Positions 35,501-47,393 of a stretch of DNA of 64,000 nucleotides are shown here, piece after piece. Numbering within the stretch: position 1 is the first letter of the stretch; every line of letters starts with the position of its first letter. A program made the translations under genes and the position numbers. Origin of the DNA: Asterella californica (Eukaryota > Streptophyta > Marchantiopsida > Marchantiales > Aytoniaceae); contig JAYKYS010000006.1 in assembly GCA_036924285.1 (NCBI GenBank), positions 25,270,001 to 25,334,000 on the forward strand, in the 5' to 3' direction. A model generated the notes under the pieces. It worked only from the letters and a program-made list of their open reading frames with translations. It searched no databases and had not been told where the DNA came from.

Positions 35501-38133
35501 AGCCACTTCCGTGGTTGTAATATCCAGCACTCCCTGAAGTATAGGCGTCAGAATGACAAATGCCAACTGGTAGAGAAAAGGTCTGATCTCTCCGTGACTG
35601 GGGAGACACTACCGCCCAGATTTACTCCTTCAATCCCTCCGAAAAAATATCAGCGCCAATGATTCAAGCATGATTTTACGATATAAAGTGTCAGACTGAA
35701 CGCCACTCAGGCCATAACTCACAAGCAAACTTGCCGGTGGATTCACGAGGACTGCAACAGAAGACAAGAACGTCTACGCAGAGGGAAACAACTGCTAAGA
35801 TAAAGAAGACAAACCGTAATAAGGCCTTGATCTACAAAGTTCTCCATAGCGTGTCCACCTGTACGAAAGTTACAACTTTGGTAAGAGTAAAGAACTAATA
35901 GAATTCTTGACACGACACTATCTCATAACAAGTTTGAACATGCCCGTATAACACGCGCACAGTCATGACAATGTGCAGAAATACATAACTTGGAAAATTT
36001 AAAGCATAAACGCTTGACAATAAGGATAATTACCCTTGCCAGTAGCATGGAACACCATCGTCTCGTAACCGTGAGCTGCTAATCTCTCTTGTACGGCGGT
36101 GACACAAGGTGTGGTTACCCCAAACATTGTCAACCCTACAGATTTTGTTTTAGCTTCTTCCTGCATCCCTTCGTTTCCAACTCTGTAAGCCACCAACCCA
36201 GCCACAGAAGCTGCAGCATTGGACAGTACCTTTTTGCTGACAGTGTTAAGGCCAGCCACATCAACCACGGAGGGAACTAAAACGAGATCTGATGTTTCAA
36301 TATAGGGAGAAGTATTTCCACTGGCTACAGTAGAAACTAACACTTTCGGAAACCCTAGTGGAAGAGATCTTAGACCAGGTGATATTAGTGCAGTTCCTCT
36401 GCTCCCTCCAACACCAACTGCTCCAATTAGAGTTCCTTCTGACTGTCGCTTTTTGAGAAACTGAGCGAGCGCCTCGCTCATGACACTGACTGCTTCTGCG
36501 CTTGCGTTGGAAAAGCATTGCACTGATCTCTTAGAAGCATCTGGATGATGATGAAGAACTTCATCTCTTCCTATATCTCCTTCTTCAGCTTTTCTCTCCA
36601 ACTTCTCCTCAGCTGTAACTTGGGTGGAAACGTCCACCACCACAACTTGAACCTGAACAAGACACCAAGATCTAAGTGAAATGTTCGTCGTTGCACAAGA
36701 CAAAGAACAGTGGAAGGTGGAAAATCCTCCTTGCTTACCTTCAGACGGAACGTGGAACATTCAGCAGTACACTTCCTCCGGAAGTACTTTTCTACAAAGC
36801 AGATGCATGTCAAGTGCAAAACCTCTGAATACAAAAGTACTTCCATTCTTAAACTCAGATTAGACAAGTAAAGTAAAGCAAAGGTAGATGACCATAATCA
36901 CCCGTTTGGTTGTTTCTTATGGGCAATTTTGTCATAAGAAGCTGAGAGGAAGAGGCACTGAAACCCAAGCTTAACTGAAAGCCAGTATGACTGATTATCA
37001 GGTACTGAAACGAGTACCTTGGATGCCAACCAAATATCAACCCCAATCTAGCGGATGTGGTGATCTGTGTGGTGAAATGTGTCAAGCTTAAAAGAAACCA
37101 AAACTCTAGAATACTACTGGCAATGGACCCCTTTTATTCCTGTACTGTACTACTCCCGTTTCTGGCTGATGTAACTCAACAATCCGTGCTCGTTACAATT
37201 GATATCCCGACAGTGAGTTCAATGGCCCTGAATGGCCAGGTCCATCCGCCGGGGAGAAACTGCGATCAGCTTAACTATCGTTACAATGTCAAATGTACTT
37301 TACTTTCTACTTGACAACTTCATTGAAGCATCAGCGCCACATCCCAGTAATCTAAGTAGGTTCCCGAGACGGCAGATCATAACAGGATAGAATCTTCACT
37401 ACCGCGGGATCGCAAACTTCAAATTTGACCCGAGACAGAATCCTGTAACACTTTCAACTTAAACAACTGTGAAGTTACTCTGTTGAAAGTTGAAAGTGAT
37501 TACAGGATTCGATCTCGGGTCAAGTCTCGATCTCAAATGGGGAAAGTGATGGCAGAATCCAGTGTCGCGGTCACTTTTCAACTTCATACATCGGAAAATG
37601 AAAACAGGACTCGTATGAGCAGCTAAAATCAACAATGTAACCCGAAGCGTTTGCAGAATTATAGACCGCTGTAGCAAACTCCAAATACGCCTGTCGACGA
37701 ATGCCAACACTGCTATACGTTTGCGACTAGTTTCAACGAAGTTTGGGTAAGTCATTAAATGCTTCTAGCAAGGTAGTTACAAAAGAATGCTGTCCTCCTG
37801 AGAACTTCAAGGCGCTGAAATAAGTAAGAACCCTCCCACTGAAGCAAATAGATTGCAACAAGAGACGCTAATCCAGACAGCACCACAATGAGAGACCAAC
37901 TGGCAAACAGAGGAGGTATGGTAATAATGATAAAATCATCCATTCTGGTTTAATTTTGTTCGAATACCCATACGCTAGCCGTTCGTACTTACATGCGGTC
38001 CTGAAGACAGAAACTTCTCAAGAGCTGATCGCAACTGATCCGCCAGAAAACGAAGATCCGGAGCCTTCGTGTCCAGCGTTCCAATGCAGTAGACATAGCG
38101 CTTCTGCTGCTCGTTTCCTGCCACTCCTCCCAT
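32546..38133 (-). CDS. Tm-1-like protein: UPF0261 domain plus TIM-barrel domain
   Basis: Ten minus-strand exons join in phase to 2298 bp (765 residues): 38133-37993, 36652-36034, 35858-35815, 35533-35327, 35010-34795, 34554-34323, 34027-33780, 33625-33447, 33230-32977 and 32703-32546. All introns are GT-AG. The N-terminal half is the UPF0261 nucleotide-binding fold: YCIGTLDTK near residue 15, [20 protein letters not shown], and [19 protein letters not shown]. The C-terminal half is the phosphoenolpyruvate-hydrolase-like TIM barrel: [46 protein letters not shown], and at the end [17 protein letters not shown]. The closest well-known relative is tomato Tm-1, which blocks tomato mosaic virus replication; in other plants and in bacteria and fungi the cellular role is unknown. 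Length equals the family norm and no key segment is missing. An antiviral role here is not implied by the sequence. Confidence 0.92.
32693..32825 (-). repeat. 68-bp tandem duplication covering the last splice acceptor of the Tm-1-like gene
   Basis: atatcggtcctatcaacgaac followed by gccagttagaag and acatcggccattcca occurs at 32695-32754 and again at 32763-32820, offset 68 bp. Each copy contains the same acceptor (TTGATAG|GACCGATATC on the minus strand): exon 10 uses 32703, and the copy would start at 32771. Reading from the upstream acceptor meets stops. Confidence 0.85.
37426..37522. repeat. Inverted repeat in intron 1 of the Tm-1-like gene
   Basis: ttgacccgagacagaatcctg with following cactttcaactt (37425-37460) is repeated in reverse as aagttgaaagtg with cgatctcgggtcaa (37487-37523). 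Arms are about 36 nt with a few mismatches and a loop of about 26 nt. It would form a long hairpin in the intron transcript. Confidence 0.7.
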
Positions 38134-38953
38134 TTCGACCCTCAACACCGCTGTTCAAACACAAGGCTGCAAATAGATTTCGTCACCTCCAGCGATTGAT
38201 GCCCCAGACTCATGCGCAATGCCATGAACGCAGAGAGATAACCAGGACTCTGGGAGTACACTGCACTGAGAGTGATAACTGCATACTGGCATGGAACTCG
38301 TTTGCCCTGTCATCGGGGACACGGACAAAGCCGCGTGTCACGGGGAAACGAAGAGTATTTGCTATCTGGACGTCGTCTACGGTGGAGAAAGGAGTTACTG
38401 AGGTTATAAGGTTCATCCTGATAACTTCACCTCGACAAAAAGCAAACGCACTACCGTAGTGCACAGACAAATGGCTCCTTCGAAACCTGCATGGAATGCT
38501 GCAAGGACAAGTAGAGGACTTGAGGGATGCTGCAGGATAGCTGCCTTTCTTCACTTTTGACTGGGACTGGTGAAATTCTCCAACTCAAATGGAAAATTAT
38601 CTTGTTCGCTCTATTCGATCGAGCCATTGGCATCGATCTGTAACTCTACATTCTGAAGTGGAAGTAACATAAAAATAGTACATCACTGGGAGTGGAGTAA
38701 AGGAGCATAGTCTCTAGGGACATATGAAAGAGAGCAATCAAGCTTTTCTAGAAACATAAAATAAACTAAATAATTCAGTTATATAATAAACATAATAAGT
38801 TAACTAGAAATGAACCTATTGCTACAAAGCAGCGAATAACACACGACGCAATGAATAGCCAACGGATGGAAAGAACCCATCAAGTCTTACAAGGAAAAGA
38901 GGGACCCGAAAGACCAAGCAACCAATATCTCTAAGGGAGGAAGAACATCATGA
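38134..38953. other. Upstream region of the Tm-1-like gene
   Basis: Promoter and 5' UTR are expected here. ORFs on either strand match no family. A short AT-rich stretch lies at 38755-38815. Confidence 0.4.
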
Positions 38954-39584
38954 CTAAGCTCTGCTATCAATAGCTCTAAGGTCACATATCACTCTTAAAA
39001 TATCACACACCGATAAATCAAAACTCTTGCATACAACATGTGCAAATTGAATAGCATCATCTACTGCAATTGTTCTCTTGTGGACCACGTCCGCTAAACT
39101 CTCTATAGAGCAATGGAACCTCACTGTCAAAAAAACATAGCGCAAAAAGAAAGAGAAAGTGATACCCCTGACGTCTCTCATGTAGGCTCTGGCACAATCT
39201 CTAAGAAACGTCGAACTCCGAGACTGTCGGTCCATATATCTCCAAAGCTAGGGGATGAAGCAATTCCCCTGCAGCCCATCTTGAGAGATGGGTGATCACT
39301 TGTGCCGCCACCGAGTCTTGTGTCAGATCCTCTCTCATCATGTACAGGTCAGTTCTTGCTGACCCTCCTGTCTGAAGGACATACGAACGCTCTTTCCACG
39401 TCATGTAACCGCTCTCTCGTGCTATAAAAAACACAACGTCCTTGATGACATCATGAGTAGCTATTCGCTCTCTACCATGAGGACAGCGAGCAAGGTGTCG
39501 ACCCGAGGTGTCAAGTGAAATATCGCATTCGCGGATGGACAATGTCGAAGCAACAGGTTGGACCAAGCCTAGGCAGAACCTCAA
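38954..39584 (-). pseudogene. C-terminal relic of a reverse-transcriptase-associated (LINE-like) protein
   Basis: From 39584 the minus strand reads HLARCPHGRERIATHDVIKD, then FIARESGYMTWKERSYVL, SARTDLYM, and HPLALEIYGPTVSEFDV, followed in an overlapping frame by DCARAYMRD. This order (C-x-H-G-x-x-R-x-x-x-H-D, a vREx-x-VL strand, R-x-D, P-L-A-x-E-x-Y/F-G, C-A-R) is the C-terminal tail often seen after the RT domain in plant RT-containing ORFs. It lacks the RT itself and crosses frames. Recognition is by pattern memory. Confidence 0.4.
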
Positions 39585-40899
39585 CGTTGTAGAGAAGATA
39601 GTTGATGCGAGTCAGAACGCTCTAATGCAAGGTCGAGCTATGAGCCAAGAGCCTGCATCATTGTCCGAACAAGAGCGGAGTCAAGCCGTGAGATGGAAGG
39701 ATAAACGGTACACAAACGGCCCAGATTAGTGATCTTTGAAAATCACGGATGTTACCTTCTCGTTTCATTGTTCCGAGGCGAGTGACTTGTCTCGCGTGTC
39801 TCATTTTGAATGAGATAACCAAAACCCTTTAGTTAATACAAGTAATTTTATAGAGGATCCTCATTACGATAGTTACGGCGAGATTTTTACATTCAGATCT
39901 ACTGTAACTTCTGCAGACAAGGTTGCCCTCAAACCTTGGCAATAAAAGATTCCCGTAAATTCATTTACAAGTTACTTTCATAAAATTTACGTATATAAAA
40001 TTTACAATCACTAGACGTATGCAGTTATATCCATAAATGAGATATCTTGAACACAGTGAAGAACATGCTGGAAGTGGTGTCTTGTCAGAGAGAGTTGCAA
40101 TCTGCGAGATCCATCGATAGTTAAGATACCAAATCGGAGATGTGTCTCACGTGTCTCAAGAGTCAAACTATCTCTTGTCTCACGGAGACACATCTGTAGT
40201 AGATAAGAACCATCCTCCACCTCTGTCACATAGTTCTCTAGAAAAGATCTATCTCGCATGAAGAAACGAAAACAGAGCCAAGGTGCTGAGAGGGCCCAAC
40301 TATCCAAAAAGACTACCAGAGTAGTCTCTTCCATAAATAATAAACCCACCTTGCCACATGATATCAGCAATGATGTCTACTTATCACACACTCAAAGATC
40401 TCTGATCCTAAGATGTCGTCAAAGACCTCATGATCCTCTTATCAAACTCTCTAAGGCGCGATGAAGATATGAGATGAAGATATTGTGCGGAGTAACTAAC
40501 TCGGACGACGTGCAATAGAAGAGGAAAGGATACCAAAGGCAACCAGAGGTCTTCTAACTTAGGGAGATCCTCAATATGCAAAACATCCTCCGTCAGAGCA
40601 ACATCTGAGCACGGGGAGACGAAGTCCTACGAACCTTCCGAAGATACGTAAACCATCTCTAGGTGTAACAAATCCTTCTTGGAGCTAGTGGTCCGACTGA
40701 ATACTTATGAGAGACCAAGCCTTGCACTTTGACATCTTCACTCTCAACTTTATCAAGATCAATTGAAAGACGAGGTGATCAAAGCCGTCAGAGATTTGGT
40801 CGGTCGGACCGACAATATGCGTCTCATTAGCTAGAGACGGAAAGACACAACCTAGAGCAACCAAGGTGGTGGTCAAGAGAGCTCTATACCCGACCCGTC
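39585..40899. other. Unresolved retroelement-like DNA
   Basis: A 119-codon minus-strand ORF (40370-40011) may belong to the same relic as 38954-39584, but no RT motif is visible. No other feature is supported. Confidence 0.3.
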
Positions 40900-42073
40900 C
40901 TGGCCAACCCAGGCATCGAACCTCCTCATATTTACTTCTGAGGATGTGCGGTCCCGTCCCCCCTTTTGGTCCTTGAAAATTATACCACAATCTGATCAAA
41001 GGATCGGCTATAATTCTCAGCTCTAAGGTCAGTTTGAGGAGTTCTACATAGCAATGGAAAGCTCTCTCTGACACCTTTCCAATGATACCTTACTCGCCTC
41101 GAGATCTTACGTGGAGCTCCGTCCGGGACCTAAAACGTCACTGGAGCTCCAACACTTAGCCGTTTTTCAGAAACCTGTGGTCCAAACTCAGACTCAAACC
41201 TTGTGGTTCGGACTAGCGCCCGAACCACGGTCTGTCTGCATCTCGGACTCATGTCTCAGACTTATGTTTCGGTCCGTTTCCAGACTCGTCCCTATGTCAT
41301 AATGTTCCAACTTTGGTTCAGAGAACCACTTAGGGTTCATCTGATCTCGACTTCCCGGCCAAGCCGTTAAGTCTAACTCGCAGCATTCACAACCTAGCGC
41401 AGGTCCAGTAGGGTTCTATTGTTTACGTCTACGTCTGATCCCGAGAATGAAGATCGCGACACATGGATGACGATGGATCTCCGACAAGTCTCATTTTCTT
41501 CGTGCGATCATTTTATGGTTCTTCCTCTCTTTAGTACCAACACCGTGCTTCGATAGAGGAGGTTACAGTCATCAATTCTGCTGCAGGTACTCGTCAAGGA
41601 GATCTTTAGTGTGGAAATTTCTAGGAGCATGAGGTGATGGTTGGACCGGTTCCAAGACACGTTCCGGTCCAAACTTGGACATCTGGACTTAGGAACGATG
41701 TAAGGGCTGGAGCAAGACTAGGGATCAAGTCAAAGGATTAGACTACCATTTGGGAGCCTAGACCCAGACAGACATCACGGGCGGTTGGACCGCTAAGTGT
41801 GCTGGAGGTACTTTTATGAGAAGTCCGCTCCATGTCATCTTATGACTTGCTCATGTTTTGAGACTGACATAAGCAGGTCTAGGTCGGGACTTAGAGAATG
41901 CTGAGGTTGATGATTAGGGAGACGGGCCGGCTCCGGTCTGGACCAAACAGAGTTAAGATAAGTTGTGCATGGACGCTAACTTGTGATTGTAGTTTGCAGG
42001 TTAACGGTGTGAATTTCGTACCTACTGAGCAAGAGCTTCCGCTGACGCAACAAGACGATAGGTGCACGAAAAG

Positions 42074-42084
42074 TGGTATCAGAG
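42074..42084 (+). promoter_or_regulatory. Primer-binding site of element D
   Basis: TGGTATCAGAG matches the initiator-methionine tRNA 3' complement used by most plant LTR elements. It lies shortly after a candidate LTR end (ggtgca, 42061-42066). Confidence 0.7.
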
Positions 42085-42539
42085 TCAACGCTTCGATGAG
42101 CGAGAACTTGAGATAGCGGCTGAAGGCTAGACGCTTGAAGAGGGACGCGAGACACGAAGCGGATCAAAGTTTCTAGGTGAACACTTGGAACGATGACCGA
42201 CGTAAGACAAAGTTCCAAGAGGAAGATCAAGAGACGAGTGACGGCTGACATCGGGACCAGATCGACTCGAGCTAGCTCCGAGGCACAGTCAGGAGATGAT
42301 AACTGACAACCTTCGCCTCAACGTCAAGAGAGCGCAGTACCAGCTGCGGCACCGGTGTAGCAAGATAGAGTCTTGCCAACGGTGTCCAACGATTCAGGCA
42401 CGAGAAGTCAAGGAGCCTTGTATGCCGAACTCATCAAGATGATGAAGATCATACAGGAGGTATGGTCTCAAGAGATAAACGTATCGCTGAGCCTGAGGTA
42501 GGCTAAGGGAGTTCTTCGTCTACCAGAAAACTTTGTAAG

Positions 42540-43046
42540 ATGAATTTGCCGACCCCGTTTTCAGGTATAGGACGAGCTCGCAAGGTTAAAGATTTCTTAA
42601 CTGAGCTACACCTTTACTTTGAAACGCAACAAGCTCAGGAGTCAAACAAAGTGAGAGCGGCGGTTACGTTCCTGAAGGATCATGCGCTTCTCTGGTGGAC
42701 TGCGTACAGAGATGAGCATGTCTTCACCGTCTCAGCGCTTGGTTGGAAAGAGTTCAAGGAGTTGCTAGCGAGACGATTCACTCCGGAGTATCAAAAGATT
42801 CGAGACGGTGTTGAGTTAGTTAGGTTGAAGCAGACAAGGACCTTAAATGCTTATGTGCGTGAATTCAGTGCTAAGCTGGATTCGTTCTCCAAGTGGACTG
42901 AGGAGGCCAAAATATGTATATTTGTTGAGGGACTCAAGTCTAGCTCGGAGAAGCTCTTTTCCGGATGTCAGAGCTACCTGCGACTAGTTTTTGACACGTG
43001 TGATAAGTGCCATGTCAGCACCCGGTCTGCCACGTCAGTGTTGTGA
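42540..43046 (+). pseudogene. Gag (Retrotrans_gag type) of element D, truncated
   Basis: 168 codons. The start is typical of gypsy gag (LPTPFSGIGRARKVKDFL), followed by AAVTFLKDHALLWWTAYRDE, FKELLARRFTPEYQ and LNAYVREFSAKLD, the standard order of the capsid domain. After KICIFVEGLKSSSEKLFSG the text turns into unrelated residues, so the capsid is cut at about residue 145 by a deletion or insertion. No zinc knuckle remains. Confidence 0.8.
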
Positions 43047-43254
43047 GACATTGCACTCCTAAAAAATGACAACCGATCGTAACTCCCTTGTCATGGCTCC
43101 TCTCACAACGATAAAAACATCAATTTTGATTCTCTCAACAAGACCTATCCAATGCAGCTGTCAGAACCATGTTTACAGTAAGTTGAGAAAATAATTAATT
43201 AAAATAATTTATTTTATTCGTAATTATTAATACATTAATTTAATGTAAGTTTAA

Positions 43255-43400
43255 TTTATTACCTATCCCTTCTTGCCGGAAAGGTTAGATAATCAATTAA
43301 TCTCCTGCATATTTGCCTCCTCCATCGAAAGATGGAGAAGCTGATATTCTGGCTTGAAATCAGAAGCTCGGACTTTTTCCCTTCTGAATACTGAAGTGAA
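43255..43400. repeat. Dispersed hairpin repeat, copy 4
   Basis: ttacctatcccttcttgccggaaaggttagataat with cctcctccatcgaaagatggag gives the same two stems as copies 1 and 3, here in the opposite order. It is followed by gctcggactttttcccttctgaa, related to the tail of copy 3. Confidence 0.35.
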
Positions 43401-43765
43401 AATTAAATTTTGAGTTATAACTTCCCACCTTAGTTTGGAGAAACCTTTATTTAATTTTGGCTATAACTAACAAGGTCTTCAGCAGAGAAAGCGGAAATAT
43501 TGGGTGACACTGAATATATGGAAAATACATTTGAAATCCAACTAGAAAACGAGAAAGCTATTTCCATGTTTGTCATCGTCCTGGCCTTTTGCATAGTAAA
43601 ATGGGCTCTTTGAGTAATGTTGACGGTCACGTTAGTTTTCATAGCAACCTTGGTTTACTAATACATATTAGTACCATAAAAACCAATTTATGGTTAAACG
43701 AGATTGTTCTCTAAAATGTTTTGCCGGATCAGAGTATAATCTCGTGTATTGCTAATAAAAACTTT

Positions 43766-43859
43766 GTTCTTATCACGAGTAGTGGGACAGATGGGTCTTC
43801 GACTTCTAGCAAAATCCGAGTCGAGGACCCATCCGTCTCAGCTACTCGTGAATAAGAAC
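43766..43859. other. Long near-perfect hairpin (about 41-nt arms, 11-nt loop)
   Basis: Left arm 43766-43806 (gttcttatcacgagtagtgg ... cttcgacttc) pairs with right arm 43818-43859 (gagtcgaggac ... cgtgaataagaac). Only about four mismatches or bulges. The size and shape are those of a plant microRNA precursor or a small foldback element. It lies about 620 bp upstream of the CNX3 start. No terminal duplication was seen. Confidence 0.75.
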
Positions 43860-44478
43860 CTGTCACTGGAAGTTCAGGGGGTGAGCTTGGAGGTAGGGAG
43901 TTGGAGTATGTTAGTGTAATCACTACCCGACGACCCCTATGGAGTCAAGAAGCCTCACCAACGAAACCAAAACTTGATGCAGGAATCCTTAAACGGACGA
44001 GTCTGGATCCTGACTCTGTTTGTCAGCTTGTAAGTTGGGATGGTACCTGGAACGAAAGGTTCGCCCTCTTAGTTGCTCAGCATTGGCAATGCAGGAGATT
44101 CTGCAAAATCAGCCATTGTGCTTGATTTGGATCGTTTTTTGTACTTCGGGTTCGCTTTAGTGCTTGTGCATGAATTACACTTTTTCCTCTGTGGTTTCTT
44201 GAGCTTCGTTTCAAATGTAGCCTCTAATTTGTGGTGGCTATCGTCAGTGCAATATTGCCAGTCTTCTCCAGCCAGAAGAAGTTTCTGTAACATATGTCGG
44301 AAGTAGAGTAATGGTTGCCAAGATCGTAGCGTTGAGTTTGTGTTTTTCAGGTGCAACTAGGGAGCACGGAGAATCTGCTATATGGACACTCTAACAAGCT
44401 GGAGAGCGACACGGTTCCCGAGCGATTGTAGAAGCCAGCAGGATCTCGGATGAGATTGGCAAATTTTGTGACGAAGCC

Positions 44479-45361
44479 ATGTCCGGTGTTTCTCGTGGAT
44501 ACACGTCCCTTCTTCGTAGTTTGACCAGCTACGAGATAAGATGTTTACCGAGCTTGAGAGGTTTCAGCACCAGACCGGAGGACGGATGGGTTGACGACTT
44601 CAACAAGGTGGATACACAACACTTAAACATTTCCTTCACTTTTCTTACGGCGACTGTTTTACGCACATGCATGGTCTAGCTGTAAGATCGTCCACATTTG
44701 CAGCTGACCTGAACCTGGATTCGTGTCCTGGTGAACCTGGTGGAATTCGAAGGAGATGGAGATTGTGTTTGGACGAGCTCCAGAGAGTCCTGCTCAATGG
44801 GGAGGGCACGTAGCAAGGGAGAACTTGAAGGTTGGGGTTTCTGCGAACTCCTACTTCGCCGGGGGTGAACCCTCCAACGTCTCGAGCATCACTCTCACTC
44901 ATGTGGATGACTCTGGTAAAGCCGCTATGGTGAATGTTACAGAGAAGCCGGAGTCCAAGCGGGTAGCAGTGGCCTCAGGTAGGGTGTTTTTAGGTCCCAC
45001 GGCGTTCCAGTTGGTCGCTACGAACAACATCTCCAAGGGAGATGTGCTGACAGTTGCCAAAATTGCTGGAATTCAGGGAGCCAAGCAGACCAGTAATCTG
45101 ATTCCTCTTTGTCATAATATACTGCTAAGTGGGGTAGATGTTTCACTGTCTCTGAATGAAGCGCTACATGCTGTTCAGATCCAAGCAGAAGCTACTACCT
45201 CGGGCCGAACGGGTGTGGAGATGGAAGCCCTCACGGCCGTTTCTGTTGCAAGCCTGACAGTTTATGACATGTGCAAGGCTGTGTCGAAGAACATACAGAT
45301 AGGCAACGTGCAGTTGGAGTCTAAGACCGGTGGTAAGAGTGGGGACTGGTACAGGGAGTAA
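44479..45361 (+). CDS. CNX3: Cyclic pyranopterin monophosphate synthase (MoaC/CNX3), mitochondrial
   Basis: Two exons, 44479-44607 and 44753-45361, split by a 145-bp GT-AG intron, encode 245 residues. Exon 1 gives an Arg/Ser/Leu-rich, acid-poor N-terminus (MSGVSRGYTSLLRSLTSYEI, then LRGFS) typical of a mitochondrial presequence. The junction yields FNKEMEIVFG. The MoaC domain starts at about residue 90 (LTHVDDSGKAAMVNVTEKPE). Family landmarks follow: KGDVLTVAKIAGIQGAKQTS, LIPLCHN with the active-site His, GVEMEALTAVSVASLTVYDM with the catalytic Lys in YDMCKA, and the end TGGKSGDWYRE. The enzyme acts in the matrix on the product of CNX2/MoaA in molybdenum-cofactor synthesis. A stop in frame just upstream of exon 2 excludes a longer exon 2. 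Confidence 0.93.
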
Positions 45362-45811
45362 GTAAGTTAGTAATCTGTACTGTTTCGTCCTCCTGGTTGC
45401 GGTTAATTAAATACGGAATGTCCCTCAAAACAACAGGAGCTGAGCATAAGCTTCCCGTCTCCGACATTGCCAACAGTGGTTTTGTTGGTGTGGAGAGTTT
45501 TGTAAAGCCAGAACAATGTTATGTACAAATTATCACGAGGTTGGATCGATTGATATCGGAACCTAGATAACTGTATCAGCCTGTCAACGTCATTTCGTTC
45601 GAAGGCGACACTATTCTTACAAAGTTGATCTGACTCCAGCGATTCGTCTCAATGTCAGCTGAACTACGGGCATTTGCGGGCTTATGTGAGGGAATTGGTC
45701 CGCTTCGTCACTTCTTTTTTCCTTCCTTCCGTGATGAGTAGAATAGAAGAATGGTAAGGATATAGTTTATGCTGTGCTTGTGCAAGACTCGACGTAAATG
45801 CCATTTATGAT
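45362..45811. other. 3' flank of CNX3
   Basis: Non-coding; probably the 3' UTR and terminator region, ending at the copia insertion point. Confidence 0.5.
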
Positions 45812-46014
45812 TATAGGAAAGGAGAGAGAGGATGAATGTGAGAGACCAAGTATGAGTAAGTTTGTTTATTGAAATGAATAATGAGGTAGGAGGTCCAAAG
45901 GCCGGGTACTTATATTTTGGTACAAAGACAAGCAAAGCCTGCGAAAGGGCATGAGCCAAATAGTCTAAACTAGTTGCTGTACTTTACGTTCATATTGTAC
46001 AGTCAGTTCTAACA
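45812..46014 (-). repeat. 3' LTR of the copia element
   Basis: 203 bp; on the minus strand it starts TGTTAGAACTGACTGTACA after the purine tract GAGTGGGAG (46023-46015). Confidence 0.9.
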
Positions 46015-46043
46015 CTCCCACTCAGCGACTAGTTGTTGTAGAT

Positions 46044-46352
46044 CTAAACTTTCAATCCTAGTCTTGGTAGAAGGTAATCCAACTTAGGAGCCAGTAGGCC
46101 CTTAGTTAAGATATCCGCTACCATCTCTTGAGTAGGGCAGTACTTCACTTCAATTGTCTTGGATGCAACTTGATCCTTAATGAAGTGGTACCGAATATCT
46201 ATGTGTTTCGTCCTGTCATGAAACTTGGACGATTCTACGAGTGCTATTGCACTCTGGTTATACAAAGTAGTTGCCTCATTCTCAGCTAAACCAATATCAG
46301 CTAAGAGTTGTCGAAGCCACATTGTTTCTGATGAACATGTGCTGAGTGTCAT
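46044..46352 (-). pseudogene. Copia RNase H domain
   Basis: Reads SSETMWLRQLLADIGL, then HIDIRYHFIKDQV and VADILTKGL, the standard end of a copia polyprotein. The upstream part of RNase H is in a different frame from RT, with a stop near 46404. Confidence 0.85.
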
Positions 46353-46403
46353 ATATTCAGCTTCAGTACTCGATAGTGCACCAGATTTCTGTCTCTTCGA
46401 CGA

Positions 46404-47393
46404 TCAACTGATTGCTCCTTGTGAGTAGATGAAGCAATTTCCAAATGTTGAACGTCGTGACTCGATGTGACCTCTCCAGTCAGCATCAGTGTAGCCAAAT
46501 AGAGAAATTGGTTGAGGCGAGTACTTGTATTCTAAGTACTGGTCTAAAGTACCTTTGATATAGCGAAATGTGCGCTTTATGGCGATGATGTGTTTTAGTC
46601 CTGGGTTAGCCATGTATTGAGATAATACACTAATGCTGAAGGTTAGATCAGGACGAGTGCAGACGACATCCCAGTTGATGGAGCCTGTCGCACTCTGATA
46701 TGGATAAGAAGCACATTGCGCCTTCTCTTCAGTAGTAGCAGGACAATCTTCAGTTGAGAACTTTTCTCCTGGGATCAATGGTGTACTGACAGGTTGACAA
46801 TTCTCTAAGTCAAACTGGAATAACTTTTGGATCAGGTACAAGGTTTGACTGAGTCTGATCCATCCTTCTGCTTGATTTCGGTTTATCTCTATACTCAAGC
46901 AATGATGGATGTTACCGTTGTCACTCATCTGGAACCTTGCGCTGAGGTTACTCTTGATGTATGTTAGCAATCCTTCGCTGCTGCTTGTTATGATTGTATC
47001 ATCAACGTAGAGTGCTAGGATGGCAAACTGATTATCCTTATGAATGTAATATACGTTATCATCAGCTCCTGACTTACTGAACCCGAGAGAAAGTAAGAAC
47101 TTATCTATGATCAAATACCATTCTCTAGAAGATTGCTTCAATCCATAAAGTGTACGAAATAGCCTGCACACTTTATCAGTTCCTGGGGCGTTGATGCTGT
47201 CAGGGACTGCCATGTAGATTTCTTCACTCAGCGTTCCATTAAGGAAGGCTGTCTTCACATCCATCTGATGGACGTGGAGGTTGTGTTGAGCTGCAATCGC
47301 TAGTATCAATCGCACTGATTGCACACGGACCACAGGGGAGAAGGTGTCAGTGTAGTCGAGCCCATACACTTGAGTGAATCCTCGGGCCACCAA
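46404..47393 (-). pseudogene. Copia reverse transcriptase
   Basis: 330 codons open. Motifs in order: ARGFTQVYGLDYTDTFSPVV, HQMDVKTAFLNGTLSEEIYM, LYGLKQSSREWY and the catalytic LYVDD near 46995-47010. This is the best preserved part of the element and by itself looks intact through the palm. It would be made only as part of the polyprotein, which is broken up- and downstream. Confidence 0.9.

Larger units (their letters stand above)
40900..43046 (+). mobile_element. Ty3/gypsy-like element D, 5' part only
   Basis: LTR-like DNA (about 40.9-42.07 kb, rich in gg-ccg and ctcaga words) leads to a primer-binding site, a leader of about 450 bp and a gag ORF that loses gag character near 43000. No protease, RT, integrase or 3' LTR follows, so only the 5' part survives. 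The left LTR border is not fixed. Confidence 0.6.

Noticed and set aside
40685..41074. 129-codon minus-strand ORF
   Set aside because: Overlaps the probable LTR of element D; no recognisable motif.
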